Positions 28,196 through 37,538 are shown, counted from the stretch's first letter. The stretch is DNA of 64,000 bases from Desulforamulus profundi (GCF_002607855.1 NZ_AWQQ01000027.1:1-64000); one strand, 5' to 3'. Notes: generated by a model from the sequence alone, not told the origin. Made by a program: numbers and translations.

Positions 28196-31100
28196 TTAAA
28201 GTTCTTCCTCCAACACTTCGGTGTATAACTCTCGAAGTTGGCTGACCAAGCTTCTGATTTGTTCCGGGTCCTCCTGCATGGCCGCCCTCTCAATGTCAGC
28301 GCCTATGGCAGAGAATTCAGGAAAACCGTAGCACCGCCGGAACCCTTCAGACCATGACCGATGTACCGTACCGTTACAAAATCATTCATTTTGGCAGCGT
28401 TTTTCAGCTTTTCAATTTCTTCAGCCAGATCCTGCAAGTACCAGGGGACCAGTGATTCCACTCCTTTATCCCTGTTGCGATTCTTTTTAGTTGTGCCGAC
28501 AGGGGGTAAAACATGTTGTTTAATGGTTTTTACCAGCATATCCCGCTTCACCGGTTTAGTGATATACCCGTTGCATCCGGCTTCTATACATTTTTCGAGA
28601 TCCCCTTTCATGGCATGGGCCGTTAAAGCCACAATGGGCAACGTTTTATATTTCTCGATAACCCGGATTCGCCTGGTGGCTTCATAGCCGTCCATGACAG
28701 GCATTTGCATATCCATCAAAATGATGTCAAACCGTTCCTGTTCAAGGATTTCCAGGGCCTGTAGCCCATTTTCAACCAGGGTAACCTGATATTCATCGGA
28801 CAACAGTTGAACAATCAGGCGTTGGTTAAAAACATTGTCCTCTACTAACAGAATATGAATGCACCTTTGTTCCTGCTGCTCTACACTATTTCTGGCAACG
28901 CCATGTTTAACAAGGTGACCCAATTCTTCCAACAAGATATCCGAGCGCACGAAACTTTTGCTTAAGATCCGCTCATACTTGTCATTTAATTTTTGATAAT
29001 CTTGTTGTGTTAAGTCCTTTCCTGTATTGATCAACACAGGGATATGCTTACATTCAGGTTCCATGCGCAGTCTGTCGAGAAACTCAAAGCCATCCATTTT
29101 AGGCATCATGAGGTCCAAAATAATAGCATGGGTTTCTCCACCGGAAAAAATATAGTTTAAAGCTTCCTCCGCCTCCAAAAACTGATGGGTTTGATAGCCG
29201 GCGCCATCCACGACCGTCCTCAAAAACTCCAGAGCGGATTTTTCATCATCAACCAGCACAATATGAGTGTCATTGGTCTTCTGTGACATGGTCAGCTTGT
29301 TCAGCCTCCCGATAAGAATTTTTTCTGAAACCGGCTTCTGAATGAAATCTACCGCTCCCAGTGAAAAGGCCCTTTCCTTCTCCGGCAGCACCGTGCAAAC
29401 CACAATGGGAATATCCTGGGTTTGTTCATGCTTTTTAATTTTCTCAAGGACTTCCCAACCGCTCAAGTCCGGCAGCAGGATATCCAAAATGACCACATCC
29501 GGACGGTATATTTTCGCCATCGTTAAAGCCTGTTTGCCCTGGTCAGTGGCGATCACTGCATATCCTGCTTTTTCCAGATAGTTAGCGATTAATCGTTTGG
29601 TCGTCCAATCATCCTCCACAACCAAAACAACGCCAAAACCTGAATGTATCTGCTCTTTGGCAGGATCAGGACTGATTCCTTCTACCATGGAAATCGGAAT
29701 CGTAAAGGAAAATTTCGATCCCCGGTTTACTTCACTTTCGACATTGATCTCACCGCCCATCAGCTGAGCAAGATTTTTACTGATGGTGAGGCCCAGGCCG
29801 GTTCCACCATATTTTCTGGTGGTTGAACCGTCCGCCTGCGTGAAGGCCTGGAAGATCACATCAAGTTTTTCCTTAGGAATACCAATGCCGGTATCCTCCA
29901 CAGTAAATTTTAACTTCATTTCACTGTTATTCTGAACCACCGGTTCACCGCTTACCACAACTCCAACATGACCCTGGTGGGTGAACTTTGCGGCATTGGA
30001 AAGTAAATTTGTCAGTATTTGACGAATCCTCGTCGGATCGCCCCTGAAATCATCGTGCAGATCCTGCTCTATATCGATCTTTATTTCAACATTACGTTCC
30101 GCCAGTCTGGGTTCTACCATACTCACTGCTTTGTGGATAAGGTTACGCAGGCTAAAAATGGTTTCTTCCAATACCAGCTTGCCGGATTCAATCTTGGAAA
30201 GATCCAGGATATCGTTAATCAGTTCCATCAATTGTTCGCCACATTGCTGGATCACTTTAACGCTTTCTTCCTGCTGAGGTGTCAGATTTTGCTGCAGTAA
30301 TACCTCCGCAAAACCAAGTATTCCGTTCATGGGAGTTCTGATTTCATGACTCATATTGGCTAAGAACTCCGATTTGGCCTTGCTGGCCGCTTCCGCAATT
30401 TGCCGGGCCTGCTCGGCCTGTCTTTTGGCTTCCGCCACTTCCGTAACATCCACCACCATCAGTAAAATGCCGTCATAAATTTTATCGCGGTAAACGTGTT
30501 GGATGCTCATAATCACATCCATATCGCCTAAACGACGGGTGATGGTGCTCCGGGGTTGGTGGGGCTGGGTGCGATAATTACGAACCAATTCACGGATTTT
30601 TTCCAGCGCTTCTCCGCTATGCAGATCCCACAGTTTTTTGCCGATTAATTCTTCCCGGGTCTTGCCCAGCAGTGCCGTCCATTGTTCATTGACTTCGGTA
30701 ATCACATCATTGGCATCCGCTAAAGCAATGGATGCATTCATCACAGAAACGATGGCCCGCAGTTTGGCAGCTTCCCGTTCGGTTTCTTCCCGGGCCTGCT
30801 GCAATTTTAACTGGGTGATTTTATGGTTGGTAATATCCCTGGCCGCCACATAAAAGCCGATGATTTTTCCCCCGGGAAGGCGAATGGGGTTGGCAATAAT
30901 ATAAAGGATATAGCCGATTTGGCTTAATTCTCCCTTCCAGGAATCCCCGCGGATAAGAGACATCAGCACCTTCTCTCCGCCATGATAAACGTCTTCGATC
31001 CTCTGGCCCAATATTTCCATTTGGCTGCGTCCAAACAACTCCAGAGCAGCAAAGTTGGCATAAATTAACTGGGCGCTTTCATCGAAGATGGTAACACACT

Positions 31101-31991
31101 CGATGGAGCTGTTATTGGCATGCATGTGCAAGCGCAGGTTTTGTTCCATGACGTTGCGCTCGGTGATGTCCACAAAAACTTGCACCCCACCGGCGTATTT
31201 GCCACTGATATCATGGAGAAAAGAACCGCTGGTAAGGATACGCCGCCGCCCCCGCCTGGTATTGATCTCGACCTCCATGTCTTTGTAACATACGCCGGAT
31301 GTCATGGCGTGATGGAGGTGGCATTTTTCTTTCTTACACTCGCAGCCCATCAAGTGGGAGCAACTCATTCCCAAAACATCTTCCTGGTTTACCCCGAAGT
31401 AGGCAGCGGCTGCCGCATTAATTTCCGTGATTTCCATGTTGGAATTAACCACAAAAACACACTCGGTCATGCTTTCAAAGATGGTGCGTAGTTTATTTTT
31501 TTCGTTGGTTAGACTACGATTTACAGTCTGTAATTCAAGAAGTCTGGACTCCGGTCCTTCTCCGACCCATTCGCTGCAAAACCCCATTTCAAAACGATCA
31601 AAAAAGTATTCATGGCCTTTTTGGCTTCGGTTTTTTCGGCGGGGACAAGATCGCTTTCGTTGATGACATCCAGATAGGCCCGGCGATAATACTTGAACAT
31701 TCCCAAAAACATTTTTATGGTGATTCCCCTGGCCCGGTGAGTCCTTGCGCTTTTTATACCGAATTGGGTGACGGGGTCGTCCCCGACATTTTCATCTATA
31801 TCAATCACATCATTGATATAATGATTCAGATAGTAGGACAAGCTGTGAATAATTTCATGTACGGAGAGCCGCCAGTCCTCATGACGGGTAGAATTATACT
31901 TGGTAAAGCCGCCGGCTTTAGCGTAATCGATGAGTTTTTCAATAATTTTGTCTTCATTTCGGGTGAGTATTTCCACGACCTTTTCTCTCAC
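28196..31991 (-). CDS. Large hybrid sensor kinase (PAS, HisKA, three receivers, Hpt), two apparent frameshifts
   Basis: About 1265 residues after correction, cytoplasmic. In order: an N-terminal helical domain of RsbR/RsbRD type (about 1-150), three PAS-like domains (about 190-540), HisKA with SEFLANMSHEIRTPMNGILG, an ATPase domain (DTGIGIPKEKLD, GGTGLGLTISKNL), and three receivers (VVEDDWTTKRLI..., VLVDDEKSALEFL..., LLVEDNVFNQRLI...). An Hpt domain follows, with His in YIGHGLKGSGGATVF. A lost T at 31600-31605 splits the N-terminus and one at 28322-28325 cuts Hpt. Correcting the second adds the natural end to 28196. This is a complete phosphorelay in one chain. The input signal and final target are unknown. 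Confidence 0.88.
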
Positions 31992-32228
31992 GCCGCTACC
32001 CCCTACAAACCATAATAAGCTTAAATTTTGACATTATTTTTACTTTCCCTTTATTCTTTTATTGGAAAATAAAATTTCGATGCCGCTTCCTTTACTATAA
32101 GGATCGTATCAGAGATCTATTGTTTTTGGTTAACTAAAGGCTTACAAAAAGATTAATTTTTTGGAAGAGACTTAATCTCTACTGTGAAAAAAATAGTTCA
32201 CTTTGTATAAATTTCCTAACATAAATAC

Positions 32229-32257
32229 TTGCTACCGGCAAAATGTTTTGTTATAAT
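32229..32257 (+). promoter_or_regulatory. Promoter of the tRNA-Glu-Tyr-Gln cluster
   Basis: TTGCTA and TATAAT 17 bases apart, 30 bases before tRNA-Glu. The preceding 200 bases (from 31992) hold no gene. Confidence 0.8.
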
Positions 32258-32286
32258 AAACTTCGTCGCCGGCAAAATAGGATTTT

Positions 32287-32362
32287 GGCCCCTTGGTCAA
32301 GCGGCCTAAGACACCGCCCTTTCACGGCGGTAACACGGGTTCGAATCCCGTAGGGGTCACCA
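32287..32362 (+). tRNA. tRNA-Glu (anticodon TTC)
   Basis: 76 nt. Acceptor GGCCCCT/AGGGGTC with one G:T pair, anticodon loop CTTTCAC in CCGCC/GGCGG, encoded CCA. Glutamyl-tRNA is also the substrate of HemA, encoded at 60.9-62.3 kb. Confidence 0.95.
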
Positions 32363-32371
32363 ATTTCATAT

Positions 32372-32457
<86 letters not shown>

Positions 32458-32460
32458 TAT

Positions 32461-32535
32461 TGGGGCGTCGCCAAGCGGTAAGGCACCGGTCTTTGGAATC
32501 GGCATTCGTTGGTTCGAATCCAGCCGCCCCAGCCA
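32461..32535 (+). tRNA. tRNA-Gln (anticodon TTG)
   Basis: 75 nt. Acceptor TGGGGCG/CGCCCCA, anticodon loop CTTTGGA, encoded GCCA end. Three bases after tRNA-Tyr, so one transcript. Confidence 0.95.
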
Positions 32536-32539
32536 GCAA

Positions 32540-32578
32540 GAAAGGTGAGAATATATCTCACCTTTCTTCTTTTTTTAG
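32540..32578 (+). terminator. Terminator of the tRNA cluster
   Basis: GAAAGGTGAGA-atata-TCTCACCTTTC followed by TTCTTTTTTT. Confidence 0.92.
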
Positions 32579-32632
32579 ATCATCCATCGTTATTCCTTAT
32601 AAATCTCAACTCTAACCTCTCACTTCTCACCT

Positions 32633-32794
32633 CTAAGTTGAAGGTCGGTTCATGCCGCTCAGTTTTTGTTTTTTCTTTCTGTCATTAGCTCTGCCCACAT
32701 CCCATGTTTCATGGTATCCTCCGGTTCTTCCAACCGGGGCGGATTCGCCCGTAGTACCCGGGTTTTTAATCATGCCTTTAACTTTTTTACGCAT
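32633..32794 (-). CDS. 53-residue basic small protein
   Basis: The ATG at 32794 has AGGAGG nine bases upstream, a strong site for a short gene. The product starts MRKKVKGMIKNPGTTGESAP, has a Gly/Thr-rich middle with GRTGGYHETWDVGRAND, and ends in a lysine-rich stretch. It is disordered-looking, basic and has no membrane segment. I do not recognise the family. A nucleic-acid-binding or spore-related role would fit the composition but is unsupported. Confidence 0.6.
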   Translation of the reverse strand: MRKKVKGMIKNPGTTGESAPVGRTGGYHETWDVGRANDRKKKQKLSGMNRPST

Positions 32795-32955
32795 TTTTTC
32801 TGGCCTCCTGATTCAGTCTCACCACTAGTGTCTCCTTAATTTCTCAATTTTATTTTAGTGAAAATCTTTTATCGGAATTTAACGGGATTGTCAGGCAGCT
32901 ACCAGTATGATTCGCCAAAATGTGACATAATAAAAGTACTTGAAAGCTACGCTCT

Positions 32956-32992
32956 TTCCCGGTAAAAAAAATTGTGCCGGGCTTTTTTTTGC
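32956..32992 (+). terminator. Orphan + strand terminator
   Basis: CCCGG...CCGGG followed by CTTTTTTTT. The + strand between the tRNA terminator and here has no ORF or clear promoter, so the transcript it ends is unknown. Confidence 0.65.
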
Positions 32993-33062
32993 TATCAAAG
33001 TATAAAAGATCGTATAACAAAATGTAAAAGAAATGTTAGTTTAAATTATTAAGAATTAACAC

Positions 33063-33091
33063 TTGCGCTGGATAATAATCTTTGCTATAAT
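33063..33091 (+). promoter_or_regulatory. Promoter of first tRNA-Leu
   Basis: TTGCGC and TATAAT exactly 17 bases apart. Confidence 0.78.
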
Positions 33092-33131
33092 CACTATTGC
33101 ACTGATTCAATCGGTGTTTCCAGTAAAATAT

Positions 33132-33217
33132 GCGGCAGTGGCGGAATTGGCAGACGCGTAAGATTCAGGTTCTTATGCCCGTCAGGTGTGGGGGTTCAAG
33201 TCCCTTCTGCCGCACCA
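33132..33217 (+). tRNA. tRNA-Leu (anticodon CAG), copy 1
   Basis: 86 nt, long variable arm. Anticodon loop TTCAGGT in TAAGA/TCTTA, acceptor GCGGCAG/CTGCCGC, encoded CCA. Confidence 0.95.
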
Positions 33218-33219
33218 AA

Positions 33220-33250
33220 ACAAACCCTGGTTATCACCCGGGGTTTTTGC
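33220..33250 (+). terminator. Terminator after tRNA-Leu copy 1
   Basis: AAACCCTGG-ttatca-CCCGGGGTTT followed by TTG. The stem has minor mismatches. Confidence 0.7.
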
Positions 33251-33300
33251 TTTTATGCCTTCTTGTAATAATAAATGTTACTGTTTCATTAAATTAACTC

Positions 33301-33329
33301 TTGCATGTCCCGATTTAGTGAGGTATAAT
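33301..33329 (+). promoter_or_regulatory. Promoter of second tRNA-Leu
   Basis: TTGCAT and TATAAT exactly 17 bases apart, so the second copy has its own promoter. Confidence 0.78.
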
Positions 33330-33372
33330 AACATTTGTCGGTGGGGCAATTGCACTGATTCAAGTTGAATAT

Positions 33373-33458
33373 GCGGCAGTGGCGGAATTGGCAGACGCGT
33401 AAGATTCAGGTTCTTATGCCCGTTAGGTGTGGGGGTTCAAGTCCCTTCTGCCGCACCA
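33373..33458 (+). tRNA. tRNA-Leu (anticodon CAG), copy 2
   Basis: 86 nt. Differs from copy 1 by one base in the variable arm (CCCGTTAGG instead of CCCGTCAGG). The sequence just upstream, TTGCACTGATTCAA, is also shared, showing a local duplication. Confidence 0.95.
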
Positions 33459-33464
33459 AAATTG

Positions 33465-33497
33465 ACACCTGGTTGTGAAACCAGGTGTTTTTTATTA
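33465..33497 (+). terminator. Terminator after tRNA-Leu copy 2
   Basis: ACACCTGGTT-gtga-AACCAGGTGT followed by TTTTTATT. Confidence 0.9.
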
Positions 33498-33679
33498 TTG
33501 GAAAAAATAATGCGGTAACCCGGATGACCGGTTACCACTGTATCTTTACATATCCACCTGTCTTTGCCCTGAGCGAATTTTAGAGTTAATGACTTCAACC
33601 AGAAACATGGTTGAAAAGATATGGTACAGCTCACCGGCAACCCCTTCAACAGAGCCCTGCCGGTTATTCAGTTGGCCTT

Positions 33680-33877
33680 TCAGGCAATTTCAAAGCCATA
33701 CCGTTCTTCCATCAAACGGATAAACTCCTTGATAATTCTTTCTCTGATCTCACTGTTGCTGATTTCAATCCAACCATCCTCAGGCTTGACCTGCATACCG
33801 GTGATTTGCCCCACCAACATTAAAAAATCACTGCGAAATGCATGAAAGGTAGGTTTTTCAACATTACCTATCTTCAC
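33680..33877 (-). CDS. 65-residue hypothetical protein
   Basis: The GTG at 33877 is preceded by GGGGGGATTAAG. It encodes MKIGNVEKPTFHAFRSDFLML, then VKPEDGWIEISNSEIRERIIKEFIRLMEERYGF. This is a mixed alpha/beta sequence with no membrane segment and no motif I can name. It stands alone. The stretch 33498-33679 on either strand shows no other credible gene. Confidence 0.5.
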   Translation of the reverse strand: MKIGNVEKPTFHAFRSDFLMLVGQITGMQVKPEDGWIEISNSEIRERIIKEFIRLMEERYGFEIA

Positions 33878-33975
33878 CTTAATCCCCCCTGCTGTTAAAC
33901 TCTACATTCTATTATAGGGTTTCATTTAATACTATTTCAAGGCTGTCCCATCCGGCAGAGCAGTTTTTAAGAAAA

Positions 33976-34002
33976 TTAAAAAACCCGGCTCTTTGGCCGG
34001 GG
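33976..34002 (-). terminator. Terminator of the zinc-ribbon protein gene
   Basis: CCCCGGC-CAAAGA-GCCGGG followed by TTTTTTAATTTTC on the minus strand. Confidence 0.88.
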
Positions 34003-34003
34003 A

Positions 34004-34219
34004 TTACAGTTTGTTAATTTCAGGGCACTTCATTTTCAAAAGATTATAGGAAAAGGGAGCAAAATATCTCTCTTGATTGCTGCAGCTTTTGTTCTCGCAG
34101 ACGAGGGCCGGTATGGATTCCGCGTGACAGACGTTAACGTCTTCCTGCACATCCACATTAACCAACCTCTCAACCAGAATCTCGCCGCAAACCGGGCAGT
34201 TTTTAATAAATTGTGTCAT
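34004..34219 (-). CDS. 71-residue zinc-ribbon-like protein
   Basis: Cysteine pairs CPVCGEI (residues 9-12) and CENKSC (about 41-46) suggest one zinc-binding site. The rest is hydrophilic. AGGAGGG precedes the ATG. The gene is followed by a strong terminator, and a 28-bp palindrome lies in its promoter region, so it is probably under a specific repressor. The family is not recognised. Confidence 0.65.
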   Translation of the reverse strand: MTQFIKNCPVCGEILVERLVNVDVQEDVNVCHAESIPALVCENKSCSNQERYFAPFSYNLLKMKCPEINKL

Positions 34220-34262
34220 GTAACGGTATCCCTCCTAAAAAAATTTTGTCGGTAACCGTATC

Positions 34263-34290
34263 TAAACTAACTGAATAGTCAGTTAGTTTA
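34263..34290. promoter_or_regulatory. Palindromic operator-like site
   Basis: TAAACTAACTGA and its exact complement TCAGTTAGTTTA are separated by ATAG. The 12-bp arms with a short spacer are typical of TetR-type operators. It lies about 45 bases upstream of the zinc-ribbon protein gene. No regulator gene is adjacent. Confidence 0.55.
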
Positions 34291-34402
34291 AGATGTGTAT
34301 ATTCTGTTATGAATTAATTATACTCCTATTAGAGGGATTTGCGCAATATTAATATGTCACATTTATTATTTATTATATACTAATGCGTTCCTCCGCCATA
34401 AA

Positions 34403-34436
34403 ACAGCTCCCAGGAATAATTCCAGGGAGCTGTCTG
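34403..34436 (-). terminator. Terminator downstream of the SIR2-like gene
   Basis: AGCTCCCTGGAATTATTCCTGGGAGCT followed by GTTTTAT on the minus strand. The 160 bases between the SIR2-like stop and this hairpin hold only a doubtful 62-codon frame. Confidence 0.75.
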
Positions 34437-34596
34437 GAAAGGCAACCCCATACCTTTCCCCGGGTGTCGGTTTTTCCAGTGGTTTTGTTGACACCTTTGC
34501 CCGTTAACTTTTCCGCGCATCCCACAAGCGACGGGTGGGTATTTGTTTTAGTATATTCCAAACAAATTCACGGTATCCCCGGCGGGTTGCTCATTT

Positions 34597-35690
34597 CTAT
34601 CGTTCCAGCGTACTTGTAAATTCGGCGATATCATGATGAAAGGCCAGGTGATCCACTCGAAAGATGCTTTTATGTTTTGTCAGCAGGGCCTGTCGTGCGT
34701 AACCCTCGGCGGCATCTACAATGGTTACTTTTTTAAGGGATTTGTTATCGACCATGGCCTTGCGAAACATCCAATTGGACCTAAAATCGGTGGTGGGAAA
34801 GGAATAACCGATAACAATGATTTCCGAGGCCCGCTGCAATGCCTGCCGCGCCTGCTGCCACAACTCCGGTATAAAGGGAATGGATTGATAGTTCTTCATC
34901 AGGGTGGGCGGAATAATAACCCTACTTAACCTTTGACAGCAGTGTTCGGTGGTACACTGAATCATGTTGGCCATACCGTTGATGATCACACTGTGTCCCC
35001 TGGCGTCACTGTGTTCATAGGCATAGAGTTGACCACACTGCGGGCAGTAAAGCCAGTTCAAAGAACCATGGAGTTTTAAAAGTTTTACATTAGAGCCACC
35101 GGCTGCCGTTGCTGCTGTTTCCTGAACCCTTTGAAGATCTTCCGTGGCAGGCATCCCCGCAAGAGGATCACAGGAAATGCCATAGCCGTCCTTGATATGC
35201 CATTGGATACCGTCCCGCTGCAAATGGTGCAGGGCATAATCCATCAGCAATTCATAATTAAATGAAATGACGGTATCTCCGGCTCCCAGGGATTGAGCAA
35301 TGCGCCGGTGATGCGGGCAGGGCTCGCCGTAAAGGATTTTATCGAAGGTAAGGGCCATCAACAAAAGATACTCTTCATAGGCTTGCCGTAAGCGGTCCCT
35401 TCCCGGTATGTCCTCTTCCATTTCAATGTTGAGCAGGGTTAGGACTTCTTCCATATCCAGGTCTGACCGGTGCACCTGTTCCCGGGGGATCCCCAGAGTT
35501 TTTCAATAAATTCAAAGATATGATGAAACTGCAGGTTTTCATCTCCAAAATGCCGGTCTTTAATACGATGAATGTTGATGACACGCATCGCCTTTTGAAA
35601 AAAGTTTTTCGCCACCGGGCTGGTTTCTCCGAGATAAGAGCCCGTATAGGCGGCCCCTGCACCTGCTCCCAAGACATATACTTTCGTCAC
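34597..35690 (-). CDS. SIR2-like protein with zinc ribbon, one apparent frameshift
   Basis: 364 residues after correction. It begins TKVYVLGAGAGAAYTGSYLG, a nucleotide-binding glycine-rich start. It then has VISFNYELLMDYAL and LKLHGSLNWLYCPQCGQLY, which match the TNYD and KLHGS patterns of SIR2-like domains. A CPQC ... CTTEHCC cysteine set likely holds zinc, and EIIVIGYSFPTTDF closes the fold. Such domains bind or cleave NAD. The break at C4 35491-35494 needs one G on the coding strand, giving KLWGIPREQVHRSDLD. The GTG at 35690 has GGGGAGG six bases upstream. It is a lone gene. A defence NADase is possible, since related domains serve in anti-phage systems, but no partner is seen. Confidence 0.75.
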
Positions 35691-35740
35691 TGGATACCTC
35701 CCCAATACTTATCCATCCACTTTAGTATGGTACCGGGGCA

Positions 35741-35785
35741 AAAAAATTAACCCGGGGTTGGGTTGATCCGGGTCTAAGAAGCTAA
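35741..35785 (-). terminator. Terminator of the 68-residue gene
   Basis: ACCCGG and CCGGGT around a 12-base loop, followed by TAATTTTTTT on the minus strand. Confidence 0.75.
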
Positions 35786-35980
35786 AAACCTGACCAGTTG
35801 AGCGGCAAAAAAGAACCCGCTCATTGCGCAGAACCCGAGCGCAGCCCTCCTGACCACGGGTGAGTCTTCATGTTCTAACCAGTCCAGCACTTCTTCCACA
35901 ACAGAGCCTTCCTGGGCCTCTCTGGACATATCCTTGGTTACGGCAGGAAAAGTTAAATTAATTTCCGCACTCTTTATCAT
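35774..35980 (-). CDS. 68-residue tail-anchored small protein
   Basis: A polar, acidic N-terminal part (REAQEGSVVEEVLDWLEHED) is followed by a C-terminal hydrophobic segment AALGFCAMSGFFFAAQLVRFL, so it is probably anchored in the membrane by its tail. GGGGGG lies seven bases before the ATG. It ends at a terminator. The family is unknown. Confidence 0.55.
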   Translation of the reverse strand: MIKSAEINLTFPAVTKDMSREAQEGSVVEEVLDWLEHEDSPVVRRAALGFCAMSGFFFAAQLVRFLAS

Positions 35981-36042
35981 ATCAAAACCCCCCGAACATT
36001 TGTTTTTGTTACACTGATTTTATAACCAAACACATGTTCTTG

Positions 36043-36085
36043 TCAATAAAAAAATGAAAATCCTACCAAAAAAGTTGGCAGGATT
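36043..36085 (-). terminator. Terminator of the aminomutase gene
   Basis: AAAATCCTGCCAA-ctttt-TTGGTAGGATTTT followed by CATTTTTTTA on the minus strand. Confidence 0.92.
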
Positions 36086-36101
36086 TTGCGGGTCTTGTAT
36101 T

Positions 36102-37370
36102 TTAATGTTTGCCCCTCACGTTGTACGGTATGATTCTTTTTTCCCAGGTCCGCAAGGTTACATGGTCGTTTTTGTTTTCTATAATATATTGCGGAAGAAC
36201 CGGCGTCTTTCCATAGCCGTTGGGTGCGTTAATAATATAGGTGGGAACAGCCAGCCCGGAGGTATATCCCCGTAATTGGTCCATAATGGAGATTCCTTCA
36301 TCGATGCCGGTGATAAAATGCCTGGTTCCTTTGACGGCTTTGGCGTGAAAAATGTAGTAGGGTCGCACGCGAATCTGGAGCAGGCTTTGGTTAAGTCGTT
36401 TCATAACGTCCGGGTGGTTGTTGATGTTCTTCAACAGCACCGTCTGGTTCCCCAACACAACCCCGGCCTTTACCAGCATGTCGCAGGCCTTTTTAACCTC
36501 CGGCGTAATCTCCAGAGGATGGTTGAACTGGGAGTTTATATAAACGGGCGGGTGTTTTTCCAAAATGGCACAGAGTTCAGGGGTGATTCTTTGCGGCATG
36601 GTAACAGGGGTACGGGTTCCGATGCGTTTAATTTCAACGTGGGGGATATTGTCCAGCTCGGTTAACAACCAGTCAATTTGCTGGTCCGATAAAAGCAAAG
36701 CATCCCCACCGGTGATTAACACATCTCTGATTTCTTCATTTTCCCTGACGTACTGAAGGGCAGCTTCCAGGATCTTGCGTGGTTTATGAACATCGATTTC
36801 TCCGATGTTGCGGCGGCGTTGGCAATGGCGGCAGTACATAGCGCACTGGTTGGTGACGTTGATAATTAAACGGTCGGGGTAGCGCCTGGTGATTCCCGGC
36901 GCAGGAGAGGTAAATTCTTCTCCCATCGGGTCTTCCAAGCCGCAGCGGTCTTTAATTTCCTCTGCACTTGGGACGGCCTGCAGCCAGATTGGTCCCCTGG
37001 GCCCGCCCACCATGGCCAGTGCCATGTAATAAGGGGATACTGCCCAGCGGTATTGCCGGCCCACCCGCTCAATGGCCTCAATTTCTGCCTGGTTCAAATC
37101 AACCAACTGACTTAATACCCTGGCGTCCCTGATGCGGTTTGCCATTTGCCAGTGCCAGTCATTCCACTGCTCTTCACCGGCCTGAAAGAAATTCATCACC
37201 TTATCCCTGGCCTGGTTATATTCCTCTTGCACCTCAAAGCCGTTTGGGATGTTGGCTTTGTTGCTTAAATAACCAGTGATACGGGACTTCAGCTCCCTTG
37301 CCCTTTTCAGGGCAATCAATCTTTTTTCCTGCCCTAAACGTACTTCTTCATGCCGTAGGTGAACAGACAT
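36102..37370 (-). CDS. eam: Glutamate 2,3-aminomutase (radical SAM, PLP)
   Basis: 422 residues of the lysine 2,3-aminomutase family. The radical SAM cysteines are C176, C180 and C183 (CAMYCRHCQRRRNIGE), GGD is at 221-223 and the PLP Lys is K388 (GYGKTP). Lysine mutases bind the substrate amine with two Asp, in YYIYQCD and VVDAP. Here those positions are Lys344 (YYIFHAK) and Asn381 (YIINAP), 37 residues apart. This is the Lys/Asn pair and spacing I recall for glutamate 2,3-aminomutase (Lys332/Asn369 in the clostridial enzyme). It should convert L-glutamate to beta-glutamate, a compatible solute. Its leader carries a c-di-AMP riboswitch, and a BusR-like gene lies upstream, both pointing to osmotic control. 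No beta-lysine acetyltransferase gene is adjacent. Confidence 0.9.
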   Translation of the reverse strand: MSVHLRHEEVRLGQEKRLIALKRARELKSRITGYLSNKANIPNGFEVQEEYNQARDKVMNFFQAGEEQWNDWHWQMANRIRDARVLSQLVDLNQAEIEAIERVGRQYRWAVSPYYMALAMVGGPRGPIWLQAVPSAEEIKDRCGLEDPMGEEFTSPAPGITRRYPDRLIINVTNQCAMYCRHCQRRRNIGEIDVHKPRKILEAALQYVRENEEIRDVLITGGDALLLSDQQIDWLLTELDNIPHVEIKRIGTRTPVTMPQRITPELCAILEKHPPVYINSQFNHPLEITPEVKKACDMLVKAGVVLGNQTVLLKNINNHPDVMKRLNQSLLQIRVRPYYIFHAKAVKGTRHFITGIDEGISIMDQLRGYTSGLAVPTYIINAPNGYGKTPVLPQYIIENKNDHVTLRTWEKRIIPYNVRGKH

Positions 37371-37390
37371 GAGTATCCCTCCCTTTCTTT

Positions 37391-37507
37391 ATAGCTTACG
37401 AAGTTAGCTGACGGGTTCGGGTCGAAAGGTTAAAACCCTACCTGTGCGATGCACAGAATTCACCCCAAAATCGGTTCCTCCGTTCCCATTTTATGGATTA
37501 AGCTAAT
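37391..37507 (-). ncRNA. c-di-AMP riboswitch (ydaO/yuaA class)
   Basis: Read on the minus strand, the leader has the conserved blocks of the class in order: TTAGCTTAATCC, GGGAACGGAGGAACCGA, TTTGGGGTGAAT, CAGGTAGGGTTT, then AACCCGTCAGCTAACTTCG and TAAGCTA. The closing P1 stem TAGCTTA/TAAGCTA is perfect (plus positions 37499-37505 with 37392-37398). The GGGAGGG ribosome site of eam begins about nine bases after P1, with no terminator between. Control may therefore be at translation, or through a structure I did not resolve. Genes under this class usually concern potassium, osmolytes or cell wall and are turned off by c-di-AMP. Confidence 0.9.
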
Positions 37508-37538
37508 ATTTCCCAGACAATGCCAAAAAAATTATAAG

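Noticed and set aside
33437..33649. 70-codon minus-strand ORF after tRNA-Leu
   Set aside because: Overlaps the tRNA terminator and tRNA end, with no ribosome site and odd composition.
34373..34561. 62-codon minus-strand ORF downstream of the SIR2-like gene
   Set aside because: It reads through a clear terminator hairpin and has no ribosome site. Most likely chance.
36102..37370. Lysine 2,3-aminomutase (KamA)
   Set aside because: The two substrate-binding Asp are replaced by Lys and Asn in the pattern of glutamate 2,3-aminomutase.
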